Part shown: positions 16,243 through 25,322 of the stretch, piece after piece
Layout of the letters: each line of letters begins with the position of its first letter
How positions within the stretch are numbered: the first letter of the stretch is position 1
Assembly: GCF_902498195.1 (NCBI RefSeq)
Contig: NZ_CABVIY010000006.1
Coordinates: 412,366 to 476,365, forward strand
DNA: 64,000 bases
Direction: 5' to 3'
DNA from: Pseudomonas fluorescens
GTDB lineage: Bacteria; Pseudomonadota; Gammaproteobacteria; Pseudomonadales; Pseudomonadaceae
Translations under genes and position numbers: made by a program
The notes under the pieces: model-generated
Seen by the model: only the letters and a program-made list of their open reading frames with translations
Databases searched by the model: none
What the model was told of the DNA's origin: nothing

Positions 16243-16854
16243 TTATTGCACTTGGTAGCAGGCCAGAAACATGTCCAGCGCCGACTCCGCCACGGCGCTT
16301 TGCATGTCGGGCGACAAGCTGGGCTGCCCCATGGAAATTTGCGGCCAGAACGCAAAGGATTTCAGCAGTCCCTGGACTTGCTGGGCCGCGAATTCCGCAG
16401 CGACCGCTTTCACCCGGCCATCGGCCTGGGCGGCGCGAATCCACACCGTCAGGCCTTCTTCGCGTTCCCCCATGCGGGCCACCATGTTCTGTGCGCGCTC
16501 CGGGGAATGGATGGTCGCCGCAATCGCGACCCGCGCCAGATCGAGAAAATTGTCATCGCCGAGCATCTGCAGTTTGGCCAGCAACAGGGGGCGTAACTGG
16601 TCGCGCAGCGGCAGATCGGGTTGATAGGGGGTGACCCGCTCTGCGGTCACCCGCGCCCATAATTGGTTGAGAATCTCGGCGAACAACTCTTCCTTGCTGG
16701 GGAAGTGGTTGTATACCGTGCGTTTCGACACACCGGCCGTGGCGGCGATCTTGTCCATGCTGGTGATGTCGAAACCGTTGGCGCGGAACTCGGCAATCGC
16801 CGCCTGAATGATGGCTTCGCGTTTTCGGTCGGTCAGGCGCAGGAGAGCTGTCAT
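16243..16854 (-). CDS. TetR/AcrR family transcriptional regulator
   Basis: 203 residues. The N-terminal helix-turn-helix is REAIIQAAIAEFRANGFDITSMDKIAATAGVSKRTVYNHFPSKEELFAEIL (residues 11-62); a helical ligand-binding domain follows. It is divergent from the metallo-hydrolase gene, and two similar operator-like sequences lie in the shared region at 16,885 and 16,931, so it probably represses both genes. Ligand unknown. Confidence 0.93.
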   Translation of the reverse strand: MTALLRLTDRKREAIIQAAIAEFRANGFDITSMDKIAATAGVSKRTVYNHFPSKEELFAEILNQLWARVTAERVTPYQPDLPLRDQLRPLLLAKLQMLGDDNFLDLARVAIAATIHSPERAQNMVARMGEREEGLTVWIRAAQADGRVKAVAAEFAAQQVQGLLKSFAFWPQISMGQPSLSPDMQSAVAESALDMFLACYQVQ

Positions 16855-16884
16855 AAATACGCTTCGGCAGTGAATGGGAAAAAA

Positions 16885-16903
16885 CTACACCAGGCAGTTT
16901 ACT
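16885..16903. promoter_or_regulatory. Operator-like site 1 (TetR)
   Basis: ACTACACCAGGCAGTTTAC, a close match to the palindromic site 46 bases further on (ACTACAC-n3-GCAGT-n-TA). It lies 31 bases before the TetR start. Confidence 0.6.
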
Positions 16904-16930
16904 TGTGATCGGCTTTGTTGCAACCTAGAA

Positions 16931-16949
16931 ACTACACTGTGCAGTGTAA
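16931..16949. promoter_or_regulatory. Operator-like site 2 (TetR)
   Basis: ACTACACTGTGCAGTGTAA contains the inverted repeat TACACTG-TG-CAGTGTA with seven-base arms, typical for a TetR dimer. It is shared by the divergent TetR and metallo-hydrolase genes. Confidence 0.68.
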
Positions 16950-17070
16950 TGTTTTGTTAATCCTGTGCGGTGGATAATAGTGTTTGCGGCTAATGCGTGC
17001 GTGCCTTGGCCATTTATCGTCCCACAGCGGAAAATCGTGCAGTGCGCGGTTTTTCTGGAGTCATTCAGTC

Positions 17071-18129
17071 ATGGCCAGTTCCACTACTACGGCGCAAGAC
17101 GCCGCCACACCTGAAGCTTCCCGTCAGCTGCAAGGGCAATACCGTAACCATGCCCCGGTGAAGCGCGAAGGGTTTCGTAAAACCTTGCGCATCCTGTGGA
17201 ACGTGATTTTTCACAAACCCCGCGATACCCGCCCGAGCGCAGCAGTCCCGGTACAAACCCTGACACAAGCGGCGCTGATCGCAGCGCCAAACCACAGCGT
17301 CTACCGGCTGGGCCACTCCACCGTGTTGCTCAAACTGCGTGACAAATTCTGGATCACCGACCCGGTCTTTGCCGAGCGCGCCTCGCCAGTGCAGTGGGCC
17401 GGCCCCAAGCGGTTTCACCAGCCACCGATCAGCCTGGACCAATTGCCGCCGATTGAGGCGGTGATCCTGTCCCACGATCACTACGACCACCTGGACTATC
17501 GGGCGGTGCTGCAACTCGCGGACAAGGCCAAGTATTTCCTCACCCCGCTGGGCGTGGGCGATACCCTGGTCAAGTGGGGCATCGACGCCAGCAAGGTCCG
17601 GCAACTGGACTGGTGGCAGGGCACCGAGGTCGAGGGCATTCGCTTCATCGCTACCCCCTCGCAACATTTTTCCGGTCGCGGCCTGTTCGACGGCAACAGC
17701 ACGCTCTGGGCCTCCTGGGTGATGATCGATGGCGACACGCGCATCTTCTTCAGCGGCGACAGTGGCTACTTCGACGGCTTCAAACGTATTGGCGAGCAAT
17801 ACGGCCCATTCGACCTGACCCTCATGGAAACCGGCGCCTACAACGTCGAATGGCCGCATGTGCACATGCAACCCGAACAGACCTTGCAGGCTCATCTGGA
17901 CCTCAAGGGGCGCTGGCTGCTGCCGATCCACAACGGCACTTTCGACCTGTCGATGCACGCCTGGTACGAACCCTTCGACCGTATCCTGGCCCTGGCCTGG
18001 GAGCGCAGCGTTTCGATTGCCACACCGCAGATGGGCGAGGCCTTTAACCTGACGCATCCGCAGCGTGGTGGCGCCTGGTGGCTGGACGTTGAACAGCGGG
18101 TGTATGAGGATCGACCCAGCGTCGGGTGA
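17071..18129 (+). CDS. MBL-fold metallo-hydrolase (NAPE-PLD/UlaG-like)
   Basis: 352 residues from ATG 17071 (CTGGAG upstream). Beta-lactamase-fold zinc motifs: ILSHDHYDHLDYRAV (HxHxDH in the form S-H-D-H-Y-D-H), PSQHFSGRG, FFSGDSGYFDGFKRIG (third ligand Asp) and LPIHNGTFDLSMHAWYEP (last His). The order and the lipid-hydrolase-like GDTGYF-type motif match the NAPE-PLD/RomA branch. No signal peptide; the first 45 residues are basic. The likely repressor is the divergent TetR protein. The substrate (a phosphodiester or lipid) is inferred from the family only. Confidence 0.88.
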   Translation: MASSTTTAQDAATPEASRQLQGQYRNHAPVKREGFRKTLRILWNVIFHKPRDTRPSAAVPVQTLTQAALIAAPNHSVYRLGHSTVLLKLRDKFWITDPVFAERASPVQWAGPKRFHQPPISLDQLPPIEAVILSHDHYDHLDYRAVLQLADKAKYFLTPLGVGDTLVKWGIDASKVRQLDWWQGTEVEGIRFIATPSQHFSGRGLFDGNSTLWASWVMIDGDTRIFFSGDSGYFDGFKRIGEQYGPFDLTLMETGAYNVEWPHVHMQPEQTLQAHLDLKGRWLLPIHNGTFDLSMHAWYEPFDRILALAWERSVSIATPQMGEAFNLTHPQRGGAWWLDVEQRVYEDRPSVG

Positions 18130-18260
18130 GACGACTACAAACAGGCGCGACCAATCGTACGAGCGTCTGCGATCTGCGATGACGGATAATTTCGGCCGTT
18201 TCTATAGGCTGAAACACGGGTGAAATCATTCACTCGACATCAGTCATAGGGATTTTTTAC

Positions 18261-19778
18261 ATGGACGTAACGTTAAACGGCGGCATGAAGCGGCTGGCGG
18301 TAATGGCCCTGTTTTCGATGGCCGCAAGCGCAGCCTGGGCGCAGGTCGCCGCACCGGAAACCAGGCTGGAGTACATGAGTGTCGATGAAATCAACCAGGC
18401 GATGGATCGCGGTCAACTGAGCTCCGCCAGGCTGGTTCGGCACTTGTTACAGCGGATCGAAACCCTGGACAAAAACGGACCGGCGATCAATGCCATCATC
18501 GAGCTGAACCCAGATGCCGTGGCCATGGCCGAAGCGATGGACCAGGAGCGAAAGGGCGGGCACATCCGGGGACCGCTGCATGGCATCCCGGTATTGCTCA
18601 AGGACAATATCGATACCTCCGATCAAATGCAGACCAGTGCCGGTTCATTGGCCATGGTCGGGCAACCCGCCGCGCAGGATGCCTTTATCGTGCAACGCCT
18701 CAGGGCGGCCGGCGCGGTGATTCTCGGTAAAACCAATCTCAGTGAGTGGGCAAATTTTCGCGACGCAGCCATCCCCAGTGGCTGGAGCGGACGCGGCGGG
18801 CAAACCAAAAATCCGCACGTACTGAGTAAGGATCCCTGCGGTTCCAGTTCAGGCGCCGCCGCTGCCGCCGCTGCAGGTTTTGCTCCTCTGTCCGTCGGAA
18901 CGGAGACTGCCGGCTCGATCATCTGTCCGGCGTCCTTCAATGGTGTAGTGGGCATCAAACCCACGGTGGGCCTGTTAAGCCGCAGCGGCATCGTCCCCGT
19001 TACGCTCAAGCTGGATACGCCGGGCCCCATGGCGCGCACCGTTCGCGACGCCGCACTCCTGTTGAATGCCATGGCCGGTGACGATGCTGCCGATCCGATT
19101 AAAAAACCCAATGTGCTGAATTGGCTGGACTACACCACGCTGTTGCGTCCCGATGCCCTGGTTGGACAGCGAATCGGCTACCCCGCCAAATTCGATCGCA
19201 GCGCTTTGCCGCTCCTGATCGATCCTCAGTTTTCCCAAGCGTTGGAACTCATGCAGGCGGCGGGTGCAACGTTGATTCCCGTGGAAATGAGCGATCCGGG
19301 TACAGAAGGCCTGGACGACGCCTTTTACATGGGCATCAAACGCGAACTGCCTCCCTACCTGGCATCTCGAACGACCATTCCCGCCAAGACACTGGAAGAC
19401 CTTCTGCAATTCAATACCCGCGATTCCAAGGGTCATGGCCAGAGCATGTTGATTGCCGCCTGCCGTGTTGTCTTCGACGAGCAAACCTACAATCAGCTCT
19501 GGCAGAAGATTCAAAGTGAAAACGCTGCTGCCATCGATCAATTGCTGGCAACGCATCAACTGGATGCCCTCGTATCGGATGTCGGTTCGCCTGCCATGAA
19601 CATCGTTCCGCTGGCGGGATACCCCGGCGTCATGGTGCCTTCCGGAATGGACGATGACGGGCTGCCCACTTCGATTTTCTTCTTCGGGCCTCGCTGGAGC
19701 GAAGCCAGGCTCCTGGCATTGGCCTACGGTTATGAGCAAGCCTCACAGGCGCGGCGGGCACCTGCGTTCAAGCCGTGA
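18261..19778 (+). CDS. Secreted amidase-signature amidohydrolase
   Basis: 505 residues. A signal peptide lies at about residues 9-28 (MKRLAVMALFSMAASAAWAQ); AGGGA precedes the first ATG. Amidase-signature catalytic triad: Lys in GIPVLLKDNIDT, cis-Ser in PCGSSSGAAAAAAAGFA, and the nucleophile Ser in GTETAGSIICPASFNGVVGIKPT. The family includes GatA, fatty-acid amide hydrolases and peptide amidases; the export signal points to a periplasmic amide or peptide amide substrate, not tRNA. The neighbours do not narrow the substrate. Confidence 0.9.
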   Translation: MDVTLNGGMKRLAVMALFSMAASAAWAQVAAPETRLEYMSVDEINQAMDRGQLSSARLVRHLLQRIETLDKNGPAINAIIELNPDAVAMAEAMDQERKGGHIRGPLHGIPVLLKDNIDTSDQMQTSAGSLAMVGQPAAQDAFIVQRLRAAGAVILGKTNLSEWANFRDAAIPSGWSGRGGQTKNPHVLSKDPCGSSSGAAAAAAAGFAPLSVGTETAGSIICPASFNGVVGIKPTVGLLSRSGIVPVTLKLDTPGPMARTVRDAALLLNAMAGDDAADPIKKPNVLNWLDYTTLLRPDALVGQRIGYPAKFDRSALPLLIDPQFSQALELMQAAGATLIPVEMSDPGTEGLDDAFYMGIKRELPPYLASRTTIPAKTLEDLLQFNTRDSKGHGQSMLIAACRVVFDEQTYNQLWQKIQSENAAAIDQLLATHQLDALVSDVGSPAMNIVPLAGYPGVMVPSGMDDDGLPTSIFFFGPRWSEARLLALAYGYEQASQARRAPAFKP

Positions 19779-19801
19779 AGTGAGAGGGAGAAAGTAGCGA
19801 A

Positions 19802-20122
19802 TCAGGTGAAGACCACTTCAAGTCGGCCCTCTTTTCGTGATCGTGGGGCCGATTTGACGACGATTTGCACGTCCCGCCCGAGCAGTAAAAGGCATTCCAT
19901 CATCTTGGCTTCACTGATCCCTCGAAACTTCCCGCGCAACATCTCGGAAAGCTTGGGTTGCGACAGCCCCAGGATTTCTGATGCCTGGACCTGAGTCAGA
20001 TGCCGGGCTTTGATGATTTCACCAATTTTTGCCGCCAGCTGCGATTTGACCCGCATTTCACTGGCGTTTGGCGTTCCCAGGTCTTTGTAGACGTTCCCGC
20101 TGCTCTCTTCGATTTCAACCAT
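19802..20122 (-). CDS. HigA-like antitoxin (XRE helix-turn-helix)
   Basis: 106 residues. The XRE domain lies in the middle: QLAAKIGEIIKARHLTQVQASEILGLSQPKLSEMLRGKFRGISEAKMMECLLLLGRDVQIVV. It follows the toxin gene and overlaps it by eight bases, the toxin-first order of HigBA modules. The antitoxin should bind the toxin and repress the shared promoter upstream of 20,477. Confidence 0.9.
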   Translation of the reverse strand: MVEIEESSGNVYKDLGTPNASEMRVKSQLAAKIGEIIKARHLTQVQASEILGLSQPKLSEMLRGKFRGISEAKMMECLLLLGRDVQIVVKSAPRSRKEGRLEVVFT

Positions 20123-20477
20123 TTTTCAATCCTTTCGCATGATCTTGCGCTGCTTGAAGTCGCGTCCTGATCAGATCGATGTCGTGCTGCGCGGTCTTGA
20201 TGCCAAACGTCGACTTTTTCTGGAAGCAATGCAGAACATAAATAGAGCTGCCAAAACTAACGGTATAAACGGCACGGTAGGTGTTCGTATTGAAGTCCTC
20301 AACCAACTCAAGGACCCCCGCACCTCCAAAGCCCCTAAGAGGCTTTGCATCCGCATGCTTCTTGCCGCTTTGTGCCAGATCCAGAGCATGACCAAAAACG
20401 TCCTGTACATCTGAAGGCATCTGCTTGAGATCTTTCTTACTGCTGCCAACCCACAGGAGTGACTTCCTTGTACTCAT
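20115..20477 (-). CDS. HigB/RelE-type toxin (phage Gp49-like family)
   Basis: 120 residues. The beginning LLWVGSSKKDLKQMPSDVQDVFGHALDLAQSGKKHADAKPLRGFGGAGVLELVEDFNTNTYRAVYTV and the end IYVLHCFQKKSTFGIKTAQHDIDLIRTRL match the Gp49/RelE toxin family (core 'K.L.GFG...LE......YR..YTV....VYVLHcFqKKS...TP..DI.L...R'). These are mRNA interferases acting on translating ribosomes. First gene of the pair. Confidence 0.92.
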   Translation of the reverse strand: MSTRKSLLWVGSSKKDLKQMPSDVQDVFGHALDLAQSGKKHADAKPLRGFGGAGVLELVEDFNTNTYRAVYTVSFGSSIYVLHCFQKKSTFGIKTAQHDIDLIRTRLQAAQDHAKGLKNG

Positions 20478-20523
20478 GCGAAAATATACCTATTTGGGAA
20501 TAATCGTCAATCGATGCTTTCGC

Positions 20524-20841
20524 TCACTCCACCATCGCAAAATCCGCCCGCCCCGCCGGATTCTGCGTCGAGCCTTTCACATTCATCCCGCGCCCCGGCG
20601 CAAACCCCGGGAAAAACACCAGCCCCTCTGACTCAAACCGGTACGCCAACGCCAACCGGGTGACATCCGCGACCTCGCGCTTTGCCTCGAAACGCTGGAT
20701 AGCGTCCACCGAAACCCCGGATTCCCGCGCCAGTTCGTCCACACTCCAGCCCAGCATGGCTCGGGCCTGGGCGCAGTGGGCCGGGGTGAATTGGAAAAGG
20801 GCGATACGTTCCAGGGTGATTTTCATCGCTTGAGAGGCCAT
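20524..20841 (-). CDS. Small XRE-like transcriptional regulator
   Basis: 105 residues, GGAGAA before the ATG. One helix-turn-helix of the Cro/C1 type: CAQARAMLGWSVDELARESGVSVDAIQRFEAKREV, followed by a short strand-rich tail FESEGLVFFPGFAPGRGMNV, common in small regulators near metabolic genes. It is 46 bases upstream of the toxin gene on the same strand; it could be cotranscribed with it but is not needed for a HigBA pair. The target is unknown. Confidence 0.85.
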   Translation of the reverse strand: MASQAMKITLERIALFQFTPAHCAQARAMLGWSVDELARESGVSVDAIQRFEAKREVADVTRLALAYRFESEGLVFFPGFAPGRGMNVKGSTQNPAGRADFAMVE

Positions 20842-21065
20842 GGTGTTCTCCGGGCTCGAGAGTGTTGGTCATTAATGTACTGTGTTTTTGTACAGTTGTT
20901 TTGAGCGCGGATCAAATTGATTTTTCGGATGATTCCATGGAGTCGGACGGGCGGTAGGCATTTCCATTCGCCGGCTGAGGTCGATGACACCTGTCATAAG
21001 TGACAGTAGACGCTGTCTTGCGATTAAGGGACGCTGGGCACACAGGCCCACCGAGACGGAAGACG

Positions 21066-23363
21066 ATGCGAACAATTGCCTGGCTGATGCTGATCACCTT
21101 TCTGGCGAGCGCGCCCGTTGTGGCACAACGGCTCTCTGATCAGACATCGGCTGCCGCCAAGGCCCACTTCATCGAAAACTTGCTGCGGCAGATGACGACC
21201 GAAGAAAAAATCGGCCAGCTCAGGTTGAACTGCATCGGCGTGCAATCGCCACGGGAACAGTTGCTTGAAGAGGCTGCGGCGTCGCGGTTGGGTGGCATTT
21301 TTTACGCGGTAGGCCGTGCCGACCTCCGCGAATTCCAGGACGCAGCCCTGCGCAGTCGCCTGAAGATCCCGCTGTTTTTCGCCTACGACGTGATCCATGG
21401 CCATCGCACGATCTTTCCAATTGGCATCGGCCTGGCCTCCACCTGGGACACCGGTGCGATCACGCTCGCCGGCCGCATCGCCGCGCAAGAAGCCAGCGCC
21501 GACGGCCTGGACATGGTGTTTTCGCCCATGGTCGACATCACACGGGACCCGCGTTGGGGCCGGGCGTCGGAAGGCTGGGGCGAAGATGCCTGGCTGTCCG
21601 CGCTCTACACCTCGACGATGGTGCAGGCGTTGCAGGGCAGTACCCTTGGCGCAGCTGGCAACGTGATGGCGAGCGCCAAGCATTTCGCTCTTTACGGTGC
21701 CCCGGAAGGCGGGCGTGACTACAACTCGGTGGACATGAGCCTGCCGCGCATGTACCAGGATTATCTGCCGCCCTACCACGCGGCGGTGAAGGCGGGCGTG
21801 GGCGCGATGATGCTGACCTACATCGCCATTAACGGTGTGCCCGCCACCTCTAATACCTGGTTGATCCGCGACCTGCTACGCAAGCAATGGCGCTTCAAGG
21901 GCCTGATTATCAGCGACTTCAATGCCGTGGCCGATCTGGTCAGCCACGGTGTGGCCAGCACCGATCGCGAGGCGGCCATGCTGGCGATCAGGGCCGGGCT
22001 CAACATGAGCATGTCCGACACGCTGTTCCGCGATGAACTGCCGGGCCTGTTGCGTTCAGGCGCGGTATCGCAGGAAGAAGTCGATGATGCTGTCAGAGAA
22101 GTCCTGGGCGCCAAGTACGACCTGGGACTTTTTGCCGACCCTTACCTGCGCATCGGTGCCGCGAAGGATGACCCCGCGGACATTCATGCCGAAACGCGAA
22201 TGCACCGCGAACAGGCCCGGGACGTTGCCCGCAAAAGCCTGGTGCTGTTGAAAAATCAACGCAACGCGCTGCCGCTCGACAAGTCCGCCAGGATCGCGGT
22301 CGTCGGGCCGTTGGCCAAGAGTCGGCTCGACATCCTGGGCAACTGGAGCTCCATCGCCACCTCTGCCCAGGCGGTGTCGGTGTACGACGGCATCGCCCAT
22401 GCCCTCGATGCGCCGGACCGGTTGTTATACGCGCGGGGCGCCGATGTCACGGATGACCCTCGCATCCTGGACTACCTCAACGTTCCCGGCGCCAACCCCG
22501 CCGATGTAGAAGTCGACCCGCGTTCGCCGACGCGCATGTTGCAGGAAGCGGTGGACGTCGCTCGACAGGCCGATGTCGTGGTGGCAGTCGTGGGCGAGTC
22601 CCGCGGCATGTCCTACGAGGGCGCCAGCCGCGCCAGCCTGGGTTTGCCCGGGTATCAGGCACGGCTGATCAGCGCGCTAAAAGCCACCGGAAAACCCCTG
22701 GTGCTGGTCCTGATGAATGGCCGCCCGCTGTCCATCGGCAAGGAACACGACATGGCCGATGCGGTGCTGGAAACCTGGTACAGCGGCACCGAGGGCGGCA
22801 ACGCCATCGCCGATGTGCTGTTCGGCGACTACAATCCGTCCGGCAAACTGCCCATCACTTTCCCACGCTCGGTGGGTCAGGTGCCTACGTACTACAACCA
22901 CCTGAACACCAGCAAACCCCCTCAAGCCGATGCGCCGCGAGCAGTCGCCTCCCGCTACATCGATGAACAGAATGGTCCGCTTTATCCGTTCGGTTTCGGT
23001 TTGAGCTACACCCAATTCAGCCTCTCGGACATCACCCTGACCCGGCAAAGCCTCAAGCGCGGCGAAGTCCTGGGCGCCAGCGTGGTGCTGAAAAACACCG
23101 GCCAACGCGCCGGCGAAACCGTGGTGCAACTCTACCTGCGCGACATCAGCGCCTCGATCAGCCGCCCGGTCAAAGAACTCAAGCGCTATCAGAAAATCCT
23201 GCTGCAAGCCGGGGAAGAAAGAACCCTGTACTTCAACCTGAGCGAAGAAGACCTGAAGTTCTACAATGCACAACTGGAGCATGCGGCTGAGGCGGGCGCG
23301 TTCAGTGTGATGATCGGGCTGGATTCGCGGGATGTGAAGGAGCGGCGGTTTGAGTTGTTTTGA
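21066..23363 (+). CDS. bglX: Periplasmic beta-glucosidase, GH3 family
   Basis: 765 residues from ATG 21066. Signal peptide MRTIAWLMLITFLASAPVVA. GH3 N-terminal barrel with MTTEEKIGQLRLN, DVIHGHRTIFPIGIGLASTWD, DPRWGRASEGWGEDAWL, AKHFALYGAPEGGRDYN and the nucleophile Asp in FKGLIISDFNAVADL. The C-terminal alpha/beta sandwich starts near SLVLLKNQRNALPLDKSARIAVVGP, then a fibronectin III-like domain (VVLKNTGQRAGETVVQLYLRD) ends the chain. Length and layout equal BglX. It releases terminal glucose from beta-glucosides or cello-oligosaccharides in the periplasm. Confidence 0.94.
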   Translation: MRTIAWLMLITFLASAPVVAQRLSDQTSAAAKAHFIENLLRQMTTEEKIGQLRLNCIGVQSPREQLLEEAAASRLGGIFYAVGRADLREFQDAALRSRLKIPLFFAYDVIHGHRTIFPIGIGLASTWDTGAITLAGRIAAQEASADGLDMVFSPMVDITRDPRWGRASEGWGEDAWLSALYTSTMVQALQGSTLGAAGNVMASAKHFALYGAPEGGRDYNSVDMSLPRMYQDYLPPYHAAVKAGVGAMMLTYIAINGVPATSNTWLIRDLLRKQWRFKGLIISDFNAVADLVSHGVASTDREAAMLAIRAGLNMSMSDTLFRDELPGLLRSGAVSQEEVDDAVREVLGAKYDLGLFADPYLRIGAAKDDPADIHAETRMHREQARDVARKSLVLLKNQRNALPLDKSARIAVVGPLAKSRLDILGNWSSIATSAQAVSVYDGIAHALDAPDRLLYARGADVTDDPRILDYLNVPGANPADVEVDPRSPTRMLQEAVDVARQADVVVAVVGESRGMSYEGASRASLGLPGYQARLISALKATGKPLVLVLMNGRPLSIGKEHDMADAVLETWYSGTEGGNAIADVLFGDYNPSGKLPITFPRSVGQVPTYYNHLNTSKPPQADAPRAVASRYIDEQNGPLYPFGFGLSYTQFSLSDITLTRQSLKRGEVLGASVVLKNTGQRAGETVVQLYLRDISASISRPVKELKRYQKILLQAGEERTLYFNLSEEDLKFYNAQLEHAAEAGAFSVMIGLDSRDVKERRFELF

Positions 23364-23411
23364 GTGGCCTGCCAAGCTGTTGTCTTCGATTCACTGAAGA
23401 TGGAATCAGGC

Positions 23412-24107
23412 ATGTTGATCTTCAACTGCACCGAAGCGGCCAGTAATTTCTTCAGCCGCGTGCACAAGGGCAAAAAAATCACGCCAGTCGAGAAGCCGCT
23501 ATCGCCCGTCATCGAGGACGATGAGACCGGTGAATTTGCTGAGCAGTGGCTGGTTCACGCCACCACGGTGCAACGCAAACACGTGCTGTACGTCATCCAT
23601 GTGCAAACCCGTTATTGCATGATTTTCGCGGACGCGAAAAAGGCGGATATCGAAGGTTTCATTCGACGGTTCGCCGACCGTTGGGTAGAGGGGTTGATCC
23701 GTCATGCCGGGAACCACGACATTCTTAGCTGGGTTGATGCCGAGCAGATGATGGAGCGTTTCCAGGAGGGTTGCCGTGAGTACGCCTTTTACAAACGCGG
23801 TCATCGTGGTGCGCAAAAACATATCAGTGAAATTTCCTGGGTTTTCGAGGATTGCGCCGCCGAATGGGGGACCTTGCCTTCGGACGAGTTTTCAGCCGGA
23901 CGCTTCGATGGCGATATGAATGACACGCCACGAAGCAGCAAAGGCCACAAGGACTTTTACTATCCGGATGAGGAAATGGTCGCTCACTGGTTGGGCCGTT
24001 ACTGCGAGCTTGATGAGTCAGGCATTCACGCTGCCCTTGAGCGGCGTATGGAAGTGAAGCGGGAAATATGGGCGCTCCAGGATCAACTTGGAAGCCAAGA
24101 GCAATAA
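23412..24107 (+). CDS. DUF6933-like protein
   Basis: 231 residues from the ATG at 23412. The start MLIFNCTEAASNFFSRV and the middle WLVHATTVQRKHVLYVIHVQTRYCMIFADAKKADIEGFIRRF resemble the DUF6933 family (a short alpha/beta unit of unknown function); the C-terminal half has helices and a charged end. No membrane or export signal. It follows bglX by 48 bases but is probably its own unit. Function unknown. Confidence 0.75.
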   Translation: MLIFNCTEAASNFFSRVHKGKKITPVEKPLSPVIEDDETGEFAEQWLVHATTVQRKHVLYVIHVQTRYCMIFADAKKADIEGFIRRFADRWVEGLIRHAGNHDILSWVDAEQMMERFQEGCREYAFYKRGHRGAQKHISEISWVFEDCAAEWGTLPSDEFSAGRFDGDMNDTPRSSKGHKDFYYPDEEMVAHWLGRYCELDESGIHAALERRMEVKREIWALQDQLGSQEQ

Positions 24108-24134
24108 GCGATTCACACAACGCTGGATACCGTT

Positions 24135-25094
24135 CTAGCCCTCCAGCCCTGGCGCCTCCCGCACAATCAAGTGATCCAGATTCTCGATATTGGCACTGAA
24201 CACCCCGAACGTCTGCTCGGGGTTTTTCTTGCTCGGCACTTGCTTCAGCTCAGGCGTCACTCCATAAAAGAAGCAATACAACGCCCGCCCACTTTCGATC
24301 GCATGCTTGATCTCCGCAAGAAACGCCTTGCGCTTGCGGTAGGTGTCGATCAGCTTCTTGCTCAGGTAAACGTTCACTGAGTACGGCTTCTTCTCGAACC
24401 AGACCTTCTTCTCGAAATCGATGCGAAAGCTTTGGGTGTAGTCCTTGATCTCCTTGATCTTGCCCCAATAGATCAGGCCCTTGTTGTCCTGCAAATACTC
24501 GATCTTCTTGAAGAATGCGCCGTAGGTTGCGGTGTGCTCGCCGATCTTCAGCGGTGTGCGCTTGAGCAGCTCTTTGTCTTCGTAGTTCGAGACGAAACAC
24601 TCCACCGGGTGGGCGAAGACGCTGGTCTTGTCCGGTGTTGAATCCTGAGTGGGATGCTCGACGTGAGTGTCCGCTGAAGACCTGATCACCTCATCCCTCG
24701 CAACCTCCGCCGCCCCCTCCGGGCTGCGCGGCTTGCGTACATACTGACGCCGCGTCAGCAACAACTCCGATGGGAAATGCTCCTCGCGGCTGTCATCCGC
24801 TTCGGCGTCCACACCTGACGCCGGCGCCTTCAGACTCACATAAGGACATCCCTCGACATGCCGTGTACCCGGCAGGTTCTTGAAATGCGGCGTGCGCACG
24901 TAGTTCACATTCCTGGCATTGAACGTCCCCAATCCATTCGCCGCATCGAACGCCGAACGACAGGCATCGTTAGGACACTGGAAATGTTCCTGGGCGGAAT
25001 CGAACGTCTGGGTCTCGTCGAAATTGAGATCGCGTACGTCGTAGATCGACAGCTTGGCGTCGAGGCTGAGGCAGTAGGCGAGGTCGAATTTCAT
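24135..25094 (-). CDS. Unknown protein with zinc-finger-like N-terminus
   Basis: 319 residues, not recognised. The N-terminal 90 residues hold a possible zinc site, C40-x4-C45 ... H70 ... H79-x3-C83 (QCPNDACRSAF, TPHFKNLPGTRHVEGC), reminiscent of the zinc region of CoiA-like competence proteins. Residues 90-175 are low in conservation-like features and probably flexible. The C-terminal half is lysine- and aromatic-rich (KVWFEKKPYSVNVYLSKKLIDTYRKRKAFL), suggesting nucleic-acid contact. Base composition here is lower in GC than in the flanking core genes. Divergent from the HNH gene (228 bases apart). Confidence 0.7.
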   Translation of the reverse strand: MKFDLAYCLSLDAKLSIYDVRDLNFDETQTFDSAQEHFQCPNDACRSAFDAANGLGTFNARNVNYVRTPHFKNLPGTRHVEGCPYVSLKAPASGVDAEADDSREEHFPSELLLTRRQYVRKPRSPEGAAEVARDEVIRSSADTHVEHPTQDSTPDKTSVFAHPVECFVSNYEDKELLKRTPLKIGEHTATYGAFFKKIEYLQDNKGLIYWGKIKEIKDYTQSFRIDFEKKVWFEKKPYSVNVYLSKKLIDTYRKRKAFLAEIKHAIESGRALYCFFYGVTPELKQVPSKKNPEQTFGVFSANIENLDHLIVREAPGLEG

Positions 25095-25322
25095 GGGGGG
25101 CGGGTCCGTGAGAGGGAAGGGTATTAATAGCGGGAGGAGCGTGATGGCGCATCTGTTAATTCAACTTAGTCGCACCGACGGTTTCATATTCCGGGCAGCG
25201 TCATAGCCTTGTTCGAGATCTCAGAGGCTCTGTTTCGAGTTGGTTGTGAGGGTTATCTGTCAATCGTGTAGGAGTTATCGTCAAATTTGGTAGTCTTCAT
25301 CCTCTGATAGGAGGATGAGTGG

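Noticed and set aside
23364..23411. Upstream start (23364 or 23400) for the DUF6933-like gene
   Set aside because: The first frame codon lies at the bglX stop without a ribosome site, and the family begins at MLIF.
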